Assembly: GCA_009869945.1 (NCBI GenBank)
Contig: WIXG01000012.1
Coordinates: 434,001-498,000 of the forward strand
Length of the DNA stretch: 64,000 nt
From: Mesaphorura yosii
Lineage: Eukaryota > Arthropoda > Collembola > Poduromorpha > Tullbergiidae
Direction of reading: 5' to 3'
The notes under the pieces: model-generated
What the model was told of the DNA's origin: nothing
Seen by the model: only the letters and a program-made list of their open reading frames with translations
The model's database searches: none
Program-made: the position numbers and the translations under genes
Shown: positions 26,099 to 38,470 of the stretch, piece after piece
Position numbering within the stretch: position 1 is the first letter of the stretch
Layout of the letters: each line of letters starts with the position of its first letter

Positions 26099-29081
26099 TC
26101 TCCTACTGATTGCTAAAATGCTATTACTAATTGTTGAGGAGTTGTGGGGTAGGAGCAGGGAGCTCGGAGCCTGATTGCTGCACCCACGGCGGCACGAGAT
26201 TGAGCACGAGCACCCACACACGAACAAAAACGATCGAGTCTTGTTCTTTCTTCCTACTCTTCTACTCAGTTTGCGTTATTCGCATTGCTGCTCGTGTGAC
26301 ACGGCTCGAATGTGGAACACAACAATGAAGAAGACCAAGACAGAGAAGACGAAGAGGAGGAGAACACCACACGTCAAGATAATTTGCAATCAGTTGAGAA
26401 GACGAACGGAAGCAGATCACTGAGCAGTCGTCAATTGGCAATTGGCTTGACTTGGATCGATTTACGTGGGCTTTGGGCTGGCGAGACTCGCGATTGCAAC
26501 TGGCAACTGAACAATGAACGGCGACGGACGACGATGACGATGATCAGAGCACGAATGACGACGAGGTGGCCAAAAGACGAGAATGGCAGCAGGCAGTGAA
26601 AAAGGTGAAGGGGACCGCTGCGAGGCAGCGATGATTTGTGTCTTTTAGCTTGGCTACGCTTCTTCTGGTATCCTTTGCATTTAAGAACAGTACGCAGATA
26701 AGATACGGGCTATTGAAAGTTAAAGTAACTTTTTGCCTGATCGCCATCGCTCGCGTGCATATTTTATGTTTCTTATTACAGTCGTCGTCGTCGAAAATGA
26801 TGCGAAAATGTAGGTTAAAGCAAAACCATTTTTGCTGTGCTGCGCGAGATTCTTTCTCAAAACAAACAAAGCGTATGATTTCAATTTCTTCTTCGATGGC
26901 AGTGCATAAGTGTACAAGATGCGAGTTCCCATTGTTGTTGCTTGTAGGCTGACCGCATGCAAGCTGAAGCTGGGTACATTGAGCAAAGTAAGTTCTCAAA
27001 GTCCCAAGCCAAGTCAGCGAGCTTTGCATGTCATTCTTGTCGCATGTCGCATGTCACACTGATTTGCATTGAAATTATTCAAATGAGCCAGCAACAATGC
27101 ACGAAATGGTTTATCCGGTTGGAATCTTCGATCAGCCAGTCAGCCTTCAGGAGACAATGAAGCTTGGATCGATAATAGACATGTCCGCGTCGCCGTCGCA
27201 TCGTCCTCGAGCCTAAATTTGTACAATTGTGAATCGTACAGCAAATTGTGATCAATTGCCAGGTTTTATGACACCAGCGATCAGCATTTGCCTTCCTTTG
27301 TCTTAAGTCTAATCGGGATCCTTGATCCGCCTTCATGTTGTTGTTATGCAAAGAAATGCGAGGTTGAGACCTTCCACTTTGTCCAGGGCGCTGCTCCTTT
27401 GCAAGAAAGAAGGCTAAGAAGGGTTTGTTTAGGTCCAGGAACACTCGCACCGTACGAAAATAGATTCGTTACACATAAATGTAGGTTACGCTGACCCAAA
27501 ACTGGTGAATTGGGGCGACCGACCAAATCCTGTCATTTATCTGTTCTGCTGACGCGTTGAAGGAACACTTTCACTGACATCGTCATCATCCGCTGGCTGC
27601 TAATGAGCTGGTTGACACTTGTAACGGGATACCGGGATTCCTGTTCAGAAGGGTTTGGGAGTTGACTTGAGAAACCCCAAGAAAGAAAGAGAAAGTGTTC
27701 CATTCTTGCCGTTACAGCAGCACATCGCCCTGCACTGATAAATTGGTGCAGCAGGCAAGAATTCAATAATGCAATAAAAGGATTTATGACCGTCATTACC
27801 TGCTACTGCTGCGTGTCTCTCCGGCAACGCGCCAAAGCGCCAGCATGTCAATTCCGGAAGAAACAGACGAATGTCGACCACAGTCACGTACAGCAGCCAT
27901 GAATGCACGCCAAAGCAACATTTGCATCATTGACCAAGGAATTGTTTGTCCTTCTTGCATTGAATTGAATACGTGTATAATCCAGTTCTTATTGCCACTT
28001 GTCGCTAATGAGTTGCTGCTGCTGCTGCTCCTCGTGATACAATTACGGCCGTCAAGTCAAGTGGTCAGTCAGTCACTGCTGCCTTCATGTCTTTGTCTTC
28101 ATGGCCACTCGCAGCTTAAAAGCTTAAAAGTGATTTGGGCATTGGACATTCAGCCTTTTGCTTCGAGAGAGGTGAACCTGAACTTTCGTGGACTCTTTCA
28201 AATTCTCACATGATTTGCGTGTACAATTTCGAGCATTTATGCATTTATGGTCATTTTACATTGAGAAAATCCGTCTAGTCATACTTTCTGCATTTGCAAC
28301 GCATGGACGCGAGTGAAGGCAGCAGAATTATGTTTGTAAGTCAAGTCAGAGCTTCGAACAGCAGCAGCCAAATGACAGTTACCAATTAAGTCTGCAGGAA
28401 GAAGACGGCATCAAAAAGATGTTGACACTGTAGCAGCAGCAGAGTGGCAGCTCGGCTTGAGCGACAGCGGCGCCAGGCTTACGACAAGAAAGGAGAGGAC
28501 AACAATGTACGGCACGGCGATGTCGGCCAAGTCAACTGCTATTATGCAACACGCAGGCAGGCAGGCCCGTTGTTGCATGCATAATTGATCAAGTCAAATT
28601 AATTACACTTGAACATAAAAGATCATGTTTCAGTGCATCATTGCGGCTGCCTTGCTTTGCTTGTTGGCGTTGTTGGGGAACTGCAGCGGCGAGAGACCTT
28701 AAAATATTTCAGGTTAATGGTTTTGCCACTTGCGAGCACGAGCTTTCTCGAAACAGGTTGAATGCGCGTCTGCGCGTTACACAATAAACAGCAACAGAAT
28801 TCATATTAGTATAATCTAATTTAGAGTTTATTCAAAGTCTGTACTCATAATCAACAAATGAAAGGGATTTAATCTAAACGAAGCAAGATGACAATTCGCT
28901 CCTGTGCATCCATTTAAAATAAAACTTACCTTAATGTCCTTCTAACAGTAATATTGATGTTAATATTTTTGTCTACTTTTGATATTGAATAACTGTAAAT
29001 ATAAAACAGGTGCTGGAAACTGACAACGTAATTATTTACCATTACAATCAACAAGCCTCGAGTCAAAACTGGAACTGGAGT
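26099..29081. other. Upstream region of chitin deacetylase and 3'UTR of Ars2
   Basis: About 3 kb without a supported gene. The left part should be promoter and 5'UTR of the deacetylase; the right end is Ars2 3'UTR with a minus-strand AATAAA at 28827-28832. Short CAG/CTG runs occur near 28014-28030 and 28430-28443. The 161-aa minus ORF at 26544-27029 has no recognisable content. Confidence 0.6.
28827..28832 (-). terminator. Candidate poly(A) signal of Ars2
   Basis: TTTATT on the plus strand, 250 nt past the Ars2 stop. Confidence 0.45.
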
Positions 29082-32000
29082 TTAAAAATCGTCAGGCTCG
29101 TTCGGTGCATCCAAATCTCGATAGCTGATCATCGGACGACGGCTGTCGAATCCTCCTCGGTACGGCATGTTGCGTCCACGTGGGCCGCCATAGTTGTTGT
29201 ACGGCTGATACGGAGGACGTGGCCCGAAGCCTCCGTAGCCACCACCGCCGTATCCCATTCCGTACCTGCAAGGCAAAGAGAAGGCCATGGCCAGTATTAT
29301 TGTCGGTATTCACTTAGAAAAGAATGGACGGGCATGCACGAAACATGGTTTAAATCGTACGGGGCGTACGGTGGCGGGTGAAAACCTCCAGCATCCGGCA
29401 TCATCATCGGCTCTCGACGTGCCATCATCGGCTGGCGTTCCCCTGGGCCGCCCATTCCACCACCTGCACTTGGAGCAGGTCGACTGTTTGGATCCGGATT
29501 GTGTGGACGCTTTGGATCCTTCAAGTAACTGTTGAAGAACACCACCTAGTAAAAGGGAAATAGAGTCAAATTATATGCGCAATACAGTTAAAGGTTTAAT
29601 ACTTGCAAAACTTTACCTCCTGTCGGACTTCGTCCAACTTCTCAGCGTGCTTGTTCAGAATGTGCTTCCTCACAAACTCCGGACCTTTGAACTTCTTTCC
29701 AGACAAAGGACAGAGCCATTTGTCTTTTCCAAGCTCCTGCGTGTTCGAAGTGATGAACTTTTCAACTTCTGTTTCCTCCTCTTTCCGGCCCAGCTGTTTT
29801 ACTTCCTCGTCAGTCAGCATGATGACGGGTGTCGCGAATGTTGATATCTTCGACTCAAAGTTCCGGTTGTACTCTTGGAGTTCAGCCAGAGTTACCTGAA
29901 ATGAGTGCTTGGGGTTAGTCATTGAAATTGTGTACAGAGTAAAGGCGTTCAGCTGGAGACTAACTCTAGTAGCTGGTGGCATTCCACGACCGTGAATAAT
30001 TCCAAGCCTGTTTGGCATGTCATCCTCGTACGGATACTCAGCATGGTTGTAGTAATCCACAGAGTGAACGAAGCGAAGATACAAAATCAAACGATCCACA
30101 ACACGAATCAACTCTTCGTCCCTGTAAGAAGAGAATTCCAGTGTTAAAATGCACAAAAGCCCGCACTGGTCATCTGTTCAGGGAGAATAAACTCACCTCT
30201 CGACAGTGTTCTGCTTGTCGTTGTCTCCCTCGCCGGCCTCCAACTCGCCATCGCTTCCTCCACCGCCCATGCCAAGCAGCTCTTCCTCTTCAGCAGATGC
30301 TTCTTCAATCAAATAGTCTGTAATGTTCTTCAACACTGGATTTGACGAGTAGACTCCGTAGCTCTCTTTCGCCCCGTCGTGTGCGTCTTCGCCCCAAAGA
30401 CCCCATTTCGAATCCAAGTGCTGTATGACGTTGGCCGCGAGACGGATGTCATTCCTGACCACAACCTTGTGTGGTGTGATTCCATTCACGGTGCGGATTC
30501 GTCGGGTGAGGTCACGATTGACGATTGCGCCCAGCTCAGTGTCTCGGAGACGAATACTGTTGAAGTTCCAGCAGATTTCTGCAAGGAAGGTTTTTATTAT
30601 TAAGGAAATTAAGAATTCGACTCCAGTGAACTTTAGTTAGTATTTGAGTGTTTGTACTACCTTTGATGTTGACGTTTCGCTTGAAAGTGACCCACCCACG
30701 TCGTGACCAGCGACGATCCGGTTGTGGATCCGCGATGGCAACTCGCATGTATCCCGGATACTTGACGCAAACAGCTTCAACTTCAGCTTTGGTGATTGCA
30801 GGAGAAAGATTTCTCAAGAAGATGGAGGCTGTGCGATGCAATTGCGGCAACTCGTCCTCCTCTGGCGGAAGGATCTTTTGCCTCACAGCTTTCTTGACCT
30901 CTTTCCCGTCCTCATCCAGCTCCTCTTTAACTTTCTTTTCTTCGTCTTGGTCGGCGAGTGAAGAATGAGCCGATGCAGTGCTGAGTTTTCGTTTCTGGCC
31001 CTTTTGCTGCTGCTCTTCTTTCTTCTCTTCATCCCCAGAAGCCATTTCCGCATCGTCATCCGGCTTTTTCGCCTTCACTTCTCCATCATCGCTGTCCATG
31101 CTGTTGTTGTTTTCGTGAGCATCTGCAACAGGTTTATCATCTGATTTTCCATTCTTCTTTCTCGCATTCTTGGGAGACGGTGGTGCAGCTCCCTCGTCAC
31201 TATCAATCGCCTCAGAGGCGCTGGCTATATCAGACTCACCCGATATATCCTCACCGCCAACGCCAGGCTTCTTGTCAACCTCTCCGTTTTTTGCCACCGA
31301 GTCTGGGTCCTGCTTGACTTCTGCCGAGACGGAGACCGTTCTCGGCTTGACTGGAGTCTCGAGCAGATTCTTTGCGTCTTCATCGGTTCCGCCCTCCAAC
31401 CGGATGACGTACCAGTCCATGAGCTTGATCAACTTGTCTGCGTGCTGCGAGTCCAGTGAGACATCGTCGAATCGATTGTTTTTCATAAACTCCATGAAGA
31501 CGTCCACGCGTTTCTGTAAAGAAGTCGTGGGGCTGAGACTAAGGTCAAATGTCGCAATGCCAAAGTTTCCAACTCACTTTCAAGTTTCTGTACTGCTCTT
31601 CTTTCTTTTTAGTGCTCTCGTCCGGATGATATTTGTTCTTGAACCTTGAAATTATAAGGAAAGAATCACTTTCAAGTTTTGGGGATAAAATAAGCGATTT
31701 CCCAACGAGTTTTCCACACTTTGCTCTCTACAGTTTACCATGACAGGCTCTCCGGACGAACTTAACCTAAGTTTTGTTCATTTGTTGTCCTTATTCGAGT
31801 AGGGCATCACAAATTATAAAGCAATTTTTGTACAAATTTTGTAGCCAGTGAAGTTGATAAAATCTTACCTCTGACTCGTGAACATTTAAACCAAATAGTA
31901 CGGGTGGGAGAGTTTTTACGGGCAAAATATAAAAGTGGGGCTCATGATTATTATTAAATAAAAATGTGTTTCACTTTCAAATTGCAAGATTTCGTTGCAC

Positions 32001-33062
32001 ATCGCACTGTTCAAAGACTCGGTCGGTGGCGGCGCACTTAATAAAATTCAGCCTCCTCTCAATTGTATGCCAACTTTAAGGTATAAAAATATTAGACGAA
32101 ATTCCTTGTCACAATTGCAAATGTGAGAGATGGCCGTCTTCAGGAATTTCCCTTTGTAGCTGTTCTTTGAGCAAAAATGTCAGTTAATTTTCTTGAAACA
32201 AGTATTCCAAAATGGAATTCACTCGTTTCAATTTAAGTTTTTTATGACTGATTAAGTTTTTGTAGAATTGTTTGCGAAAAGGAAAGTATGACTCATAGGA
32301 TTTTGCCAATCATGTTTGATTCCAATTTACGACTTACCATTCTTCCTCGCGATGAGCAACAAAGAACTCGTTCAATTGCTGACGCTTGAATTCCTGTTTG
32401 TACTCGGCGTATTTTGTCAAAGCTTCTTCGTCGGAAATCGAATCGTCTTGAGTGGACAGCCATGCTTTGAATGACAGCAGGTTTGGTTGGCCATCAGACA
32501 TGTCTCTGGAATGGGATCGAGGAATAAAATCAGTAATACTTTAGTAACATGAAATGTAGAAGTTATTGCATACCTATGCATCGGTCCTGATGGTCCAGAA
32601 AAGTGCCCCGGAGGTTGATAGCCACCGCCGTACCCCGCAGAAAATCCAGAGTCATTGCTGTATCTGTCCCATTCAACCCTCGGCCTCTTGTTTGGTGGAC
32701 TAAACTCATGTGGCATCCGATGACCAAGTCTGGAATCAAAATTAAAGAATCATTACCTCCAGTCTTTTCACATTTGAAAGATTGCAACGCAAAACTCTTA
32801 CCGATAATCGATCGGCCTTGGCGGTCGCCGCCCCCAGTCTCCACTTCTAGGACACGCGTAAACCATTAAAAATTATGCCTTCAATCCTCAAGCAAACGCT
32901 CACGAACCTGTTCTCACTCCAATCATCCCTTCTCGGCCTCATGTCGTCCGCAGGCGGCGCTCTTCGCGTTGTACTCGGGTCACCTCCACTTCTGTAATCA
33001 CTTCTTTCTCCACGAAACTTATCTCGACGTTTCCTGTCGTACTCATCATCAGAGTCGGCCAT
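29082..33062 (-). CDS. Ars2: Ars2 / Serrate (SRRT), nuclear cap-binding complex effector
   Basis: Nuclear protein linking the cap-binding complex to microRNA processing and RNA 3'-end fate. Exons: 33062-32908, 32846-32802, 32729-32574, 32505-32338, 31644-31578, 31513-30661, 30578-30197, 30121-29965, 29895-29617, 29545 to about 29361 (or 29340), 29265-29082; about 876-883 aa. The order is that of the family: Arg/Asp-rich start ([20 protein letters not shown]), DUF3546-type helices ([20 protein letters not shown]), a long acidic/Lys-rich linker, an RRM-like region ([20 protein letters not shown]), [38 protein letters not shown], the zinc-finger block [20 protein letters not shown], then a Pro/Gly/Met- and Tyr/Gly-rich tail ending [15 protein letters not shown], the conserved end that contacts partners. 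Intron 31645-32337 is unusually long (693 nt). The donor of the penultimate exon is uncertain. Confidence 0.94.
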
Positions 33063-34707
33063 TATCAGTAGTAATCTGAAAGACAGAAGTCAACAGCACA
33101 TAAATATAGGTAGTTGACCCAGCAGAGAGCAGACCACTAAATTAAATTAGGCTAGCGGGCACTTACGAGCTTGTAAAGTGTCTTTTAAAGGTTCAAATGT
33201 AATCGGGAATCAGATTTGCCTTGTGTCGCGTGCCGTTGTTACTGTTAACTTCTCTTGGCTGAATTAAATTGGCAGCACTTGGATTTGGAAGTGAATTAAA
33301 TATTAGCGTCACTCACCAACCACCACTGCAACCACGCGTCTTGGTTAGAACAGCAGCCGAATTGAAACGAGAATGCCTCCAAAGCCACCACTACCATGCA
33401 AGATGCAAGCAAGCACACGCATTAAACCACGAAAGCACTACCAAAAGAGCATTGCTAAATGCCACACCGCCGTTTCGTTTCTGTGCTTCTGAGCATATTA
33501 CAAAGTGAGGCTGGGAAGGTGCTGCTGTGCTGTGGTACGGCTCGCAAGGGAGATGTCGAGAAGGAGTTTGCTGCTCTCTCGATCCGGATGGATGAATCAT
33601 ACACCTCGCCAATGTCAAAACAGAGTCATTCTTGAATTCGCTCAGCACAGGCCAGCGACAGCGGAGGAGATTCTTGTTAATTGTGTTGTGTCGAGAACTG
33701 ACAATTGAACGAAGCCGGTAAGTTGGCAAACAATTTCAATTACGATTAGGGGCTCAAGTGAGATTTACATTTTGGCATGATTCTTTGATAGAAGTACGTG
33801 ATTCGCGATTACTGGACTGGATTCACTGGATTAACTGCGAAGACCGGCCGGCATCTTGAGGAATTACGTTGAGGTACGTTAATAACATCGCCATCAAATT
33901 GCTGGTTAAGTTGTCAAGTAGGATTAAACTGAATGGGTGGATTCTTATGCTATAAGTTATAGTTATGCTAAGTTAAGTCAGGTCATCAGCGAATGCGAAT
34001 GTTCCACGACGAGAAAGCGTCCATTACGATAGATTTTGTTTATGATGGTCTTCAGTCTTCATACAGCTTTAATTTCAATTAGAATGCAGAGTACAAATAT
34101 ACATAGCAATGACTAGTCTTAAGTCGATCATTAGTCGGCAGTCCAAGGACAAACTACGAGCAAATACTTTGACAGTTCAATGAAATGTTGTGTCGCCTGT
34201 TAATCACAGAGGCATTGCGCTTGCGTAGAGAATAGAAAAGCAGCGCTACCGCTAAGCGCGTGTGAGACAACCAAAAACAAATGCAATACGCTATTACCAT
34301 TCAAAGTAAACTGTCACAAATTGGTGTAGAAAAATAACTTCTTGTAAGGCAATGGTCAGACCGCACCCGGTTACACATGACATAATGCATTTAATTTATG
34401 GAACACGAATTACATCACGCGTAACGCAACGTGTATTGAAGTGAGTCACTTCAGATGCACAAATAAAATGCTTCAGCTTAGCCTTAATTAGACGCCATGT
34501 CTGTAATTTTAAGTACCAGTGACCGGTTCTCAGCGCTCTCACGAATCTTATCAGCTCTCGATTCTCGATTATTAATTGCAACGAATCTGACTATCCGCCT
34601 CGAAAAACAATTCCACTCATTTCCCTTGCATTTGTTCAGATTCATCGCAAGTCTTCCAAAACTTGGTTTTCTTCCACCACGCAACGAGCTCACAAAGTAG
34701 GACAATA
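33063..34707. other. Divergent promoter region of Ars2 and CAP
   Basis: About 1.6 kb between two start codons on opposite strands. It should hold both promoters, 5'UTRs and perhaps the first exon of a longer CAP isoform. No coding exon could be supported; ORFs at 33269-33729 and 34484-34939 show no family features. Confidence 0.6.
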
Positions 34708-36555
34708 ATGGCAGGTTTGTTGTTCTCAATTTTATAATTCTAGAAGAAATCCGCTCGTCTTTTTGCATAGTTTTTGATTTGTCTTGCCCCGTTGCAGATT
34801 TGGCACCGTCTCTCTTGGAATACGACCAAGAAATCGTGGGAGGAGGCTTGGCCGAGTATTTGAAGATCTCGCAGAAGCTGGGCGGTGAGATTGCGGAGCA
34901 CGCTTCTTTGGTGCGGCAGGCATTCGAGTAAGTCCGCAATATTATTCTATTCTGGCATGGTCGAATGCGCTCTGAATGCCGAAAGGTTCAGAGCTTAATT
35001 ATACGCTATTGGTTGAGTTGATGCGGTCATTACCCACTTTAACATGTTTCATTTTTTGCTGCATTTACAATAATTAATCGGTGCGCTTGATCTTAATGCT
35101 ATTCAATAATTAAGAACGCATCGCTCATAATGAATCGCACGTGCAAATGCCTCACATTTTGATATCTTATTATTTAAAGCGCCCAGCGAGGCTTCCTCGC
35201 AACTGCCACCCAGTACGCCAAGCCGAATGACGCTGAAATCCAAAAATTGTTGGCTGAGACTTCGAATGCGATTGCAAACATCCAAAAGTTTCGCGAGGCT
35301 CGACGAGCAAGTCCGGTTTTCAATCACTTGTCTGCCATCAGCGAGAGTATTCCTGCACTTGCGTGGGTTGCAATTGTAAGAATGACTTATTAATCGATCG
35401 GCTGATTCCTTGTTCGAGTTTTTCACTCAATTTTCTGAATTTTAGAGCCCAACTCCTGCTCCACACGTGAAGGAAATGAATGACGCTGGACAGTTTTACA
35501 CAAATCGTGTTCTGAAGGATTTCAAGGACAAGTAAGCAGAGGAGACGACACGATTTTAATGGTAACACGATCTTTTATGAGTAATTTCATTATTAAAGGG
35601 CCGGGCACAGTGACTGGGTCCGTGCGTGGATTGGAACACTGACTACCTTGCAAGGCTACGTCAAGAAGAACCACACCACCGGCCTAGTTTGGGGCAAGCA
35701 ACCGTACAAAGGAGGCGCTCCCTCCGCTGGCGGTCCACCCCCACCACCTCCTCCGCCCGCCATCGACTTGAACTTTGACGACCTCGCAGTTTCTGACGAG
35801 AGAGCCGCTCTCTTCGCCGAACTGAACCGTGGGGAAGATGTGACCAGAGGCCTGAAGAAAGTCACCGACGACATGAAAACGCACAAGAACCCGAATTTGA
35901 AGTCGAGCGGGGTCGTCCCTGTCAGTGTCTCGTCTCCCGCTGGAGCCCAATCGTCTGGACCAAAGCCGGCGACTGTCAAACCACCGAAATTCGCGTTGGA
36001 AGGGAAAAAGTGGATGATTGAGAATCAAGTTGGGAAGCGGGACTTGACTGTCGACAAAGTCGAGATGAGCCAAGTCATCTACATGTTTGGATGCAAAGAC
36101 TGCACGCTGAAAATCAGCGGGAAAGTGAATTCTGTTGTTTTGGATTCTTGCGTCAAGACGGCCGTTGTTTTCGATTCGGTTGTCGCATCGGCCGAGTTTA
36201 TCAACTCGAGGGATTGTCAAATGCAGGTGGGTTTCCAAGAATAATTTTATGACGATTGTCTCTGCGCCTTGTCAAATTCATTTTCAGATGCAAATTAATA
36301 AAATGTCATTATGGCTCCTTGCAGGTAATGGGCTTCGTCCCAACGATCGCGATTGACAAGGTGGACGGTCTGCAGATGTTCTTGAGCAAGGACTCGCTGG
36401 GCGTCGAGATCGTCTCTGCAAAGTCGTCAGCGCTGAATGTCATGATCCCGCAGCCAAGTGGAGACTATACCGAGTTGCCGGTCCCCGAACAATTTAAAAC
36501 TGTCATCGGGCCAAAAGGACTGACGACCACTCCTACTGAACTCGCCGGAGCTTGA
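34708..36555 (+). CDS. capt: Adenylyl cyclase-associated protein (CAP / capulet), actin regulator
   Basis: Cytoplasmic protein that recycles cofilin-bound actin monomers. Exons: 34708-34714, 34798-34927, 35180-35375, 35446-35531, 35599-36226, 36325-36555; 425 aa. The first coding exon has only seven nucleotides (MA + one base). The helical folded domain follows (GGGLAEYLKISQKLGGEIAE, FNHLSAISESIPALAWV, MNDAGQFYTNRVLKDFKD), then a polyproline stretch (GGPPPPPPPPAIDL) for profilin/SH3 proteins, a WH2-like region with DDMKTHKNP, and the C-terminal CARP beta domain (EGKKWMIENQ, SRDCQMQVMGFVPTIAIDK, EIVSAKSSALNVMIP, PVPEQFKT). Compared with usual CAPs (about 470 aa) it lacks the N-terminal oligomerising helix of roughly 40 residues; that exon may lie upstream and be used by another isoform. 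Confidence 0.93.
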
Positions 36556-36815
36556 ACAACTGCGCTTTGGCTTTAATCCTGATTTCGAATTGCTGTACTA
36601 TTTTTCTGGTGTTGTTAACTAGTTTTTTGTTCTGGCTAATTCTTATGCACGTGTTATCGTCGAGCAATGGTGAACAAGATGCAATTTGCAATATAAATTA
36701 TGTCAAGCTTTAAGTGTTTACGATTACCATCTTTAATTTAGGAGAAATGTCTTGAAACGAATCATGAAGGAAAATATAGACTGTAATTTTCTAACTCCGA
36801 TTTACTAACCACGTG

Positions 36816-36821
36816 AATAAA
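36816..36821 (+). terminator. Candidate poly(A) signal of CAP
   Basis: AATAAA about 260 nt after the CAP stop. Confidence 0.5.
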
Positions 36822-36849
36822 TACTTGTTATGATGGGCACAGCATTTAA

Positions 36850-36855
36850 TTTATT
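36850..36855 (-). terminator. Candidate poly(A) signal of Rpn13
   Basis: Minus-strand AATAAA about 110 nt after the Rpn13 stop. Confidence 0.5.
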
Positions 36856-36965
36856 CGCCTTGTTTCTAACATATTAATCAAATACTTGAATTAATTTATA
36901 AACTCGGATTTTACAAAATGATTTTCCAAGGCTAATCAGAGTGTAAGCAGTTATTGAGTGAATGT

Positions 36966-38470
36966 TCAGTCAATGTTCATGTCTTCCGGCTCGTCTTTCG
37001 GGGCGGCGGCGGCGGCTCCACTCTGCTGGCTATCGACCTCTTGCTGAATCGAATTGATGAACGCTTCGAGGTTTCCTGCATCAGCCGCCTCGACTGCAGC
37101 CTTGCCCATTTTGAACTCGGCGACCAGTGGTCCCAGTTGACCTGAGCACGTTAAGGTTTGAATGAAATATTGCGATTTAGCCTTCGATGGACAAGAATTC
37201 ACGTACCAGACGGAAAAGCAGCACAAAATGCGCGAACCGCGCTGTGAAACTGTGGACTCGTCAAAGTATCAGCGACTTCCCTCGACTCGGACGCCTCCCC
37301 TCCCGTCGTGCTATCAACTTGTGGTCCCCCAAAGTTTGGAAGCAGAGGTGCCAGCTTCTTGACGGTGCTCGGGTTCGACGTGATCCTTTGAATCAGTTCA
37401 CTGCTCACCCCGGCCGACAAGTCGACTACAATACAATATTAGTGTAAATAATCGTGTAAAAGTTCTTGAGAATAGTTAAAGAAAAGCTTTCTCACCAGCC
37501 ATTGGCGATGCGGGCTGAATATTGCTCAGAATCTTTTGCAAGTCATCGAGCTTGATGGCAGGAGTCGGCGCCCCCGCCCCCGAAGAACTGCCTTTGGAGG
37601 AGCTGCTGGAAGACGAGTCGGTAGCAGCCGTCGCAGCAGCGGGAGCTTCAGACTTGACCTTTGCATCGGTTCTCGCACTCGAACTTCCAGAGTTTGAGCT
37701 CGATTCGACTCGTGTTCCGCCACCAGATGAGGCAGCAGATGCGGGTGGTGTTGTTGTGCCTGGCGGTGGTGTTCCAAGGCTGCCCAAATGAGCGAGCAGT
37801 CCTCCACCACCACCGAGTTCACTCATTCCACCAATCAATTGCATCAGTTGGGCTTGGGTCATGCTGCTCAGGAGGTTTTGCATATCTGCGATGGGAAAAT
37901 GAGTTTCAGAATTCATTTCGAAGTTAATTTCCTACCAATCCGGAGTAATTACCTTGCTCACTCGACGTGGTGGACAACCCGCCAGACCCACCGTTGCTCC
38001 TAGCCGCACTCGAACTCGATCCACCAGGATTGTTCAGCGCATCATTTACCTTGAAGACGTACTCGTCGTCCTTATCAACCTTTGGTTCCTGCATCCAGAA
38101 GAAGAGTCGGCGAGTCGACGACTTGAATTTCAGCAAGTAGACACGGGAGCCTTCTTTGCACTGAGTGACTTTCTTGTACTCGCAGTCATCGGGGAAGAGA
38201 ATCAGGTCCTGATCATCAAAGACATAGCCAAACTTAAGTCAAGCCCACCAAAACGGCAATTAAGCAAGCAGAGCTCACATCTTCAACAGTCCCGGTCTTG
38301 CGATCCTTCCAGCAGAAGTGGGTTAGCCCATCATCAGCTTGGTAAATGTACACGAGCCCCTTCCTCTTGTCCGGCGAGACGGTCGTGCCCTTCAGAGTCA
38401 TTTTACCAGCTTTGAACTCCACCATGTTCTTCGGTCCACCGCGAGAGCCGTTGCCACCAAACAGAGCCAT
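36966..38470 (-). CDS. Rpn13: Proteasomal ubiquitin receptor Rpn13 / ADRM1
   Basis: Subunit of the 19S regulatory particle that captures ubiquitin chains and recruits the deubiquitinase UCHL5. Exons: 38470-38279, 38232-37953, 37885-37496, 37425-37207, 37141-36966; 418 aa, close to the usual 407. The N-terminal Pru domain is clear: [55 protein letters not shown] and [18 protein letters not shown], which include the ubiquitin- and Rpn2-contacting surface. A Ser/Ala/Gly-rich linker follows. The C-terminal DEUBAD domain is recognisable ([53 protein letters not shown]), as is the acidic end EPEDMNID. Start codon confirmed by the family-typical start [16 protein letters not shown]. Confidence 0.95.

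Larger units (their letters stand above)
36556..36965. other. Overlapping 3' ends of CAP and Rpn13
   Basis: Only 410 nt separate the two convergent stop codons. The CAP signal AATAAA is at 36816-36821 and the minus-strand signal of the neighbour at 36850-36855, so both transcripts probably end across each other. Confidence 0.65.

Noticed and set aside
26096-26227. Upstream in-frame start that would extend the chitin deacetylase by 43 residues
   Set aside because: The extension would bury the signal peptide; the inner ATG gives a normal secreted N-terminus.
26544-27029. 161-codon minus-strand open frame upstream of the chitin deacetylase
   Set aside because: Cys/Phe-rich chance translation with no signal-peptide or domain pattern and overlapped by a plus-strand frame.
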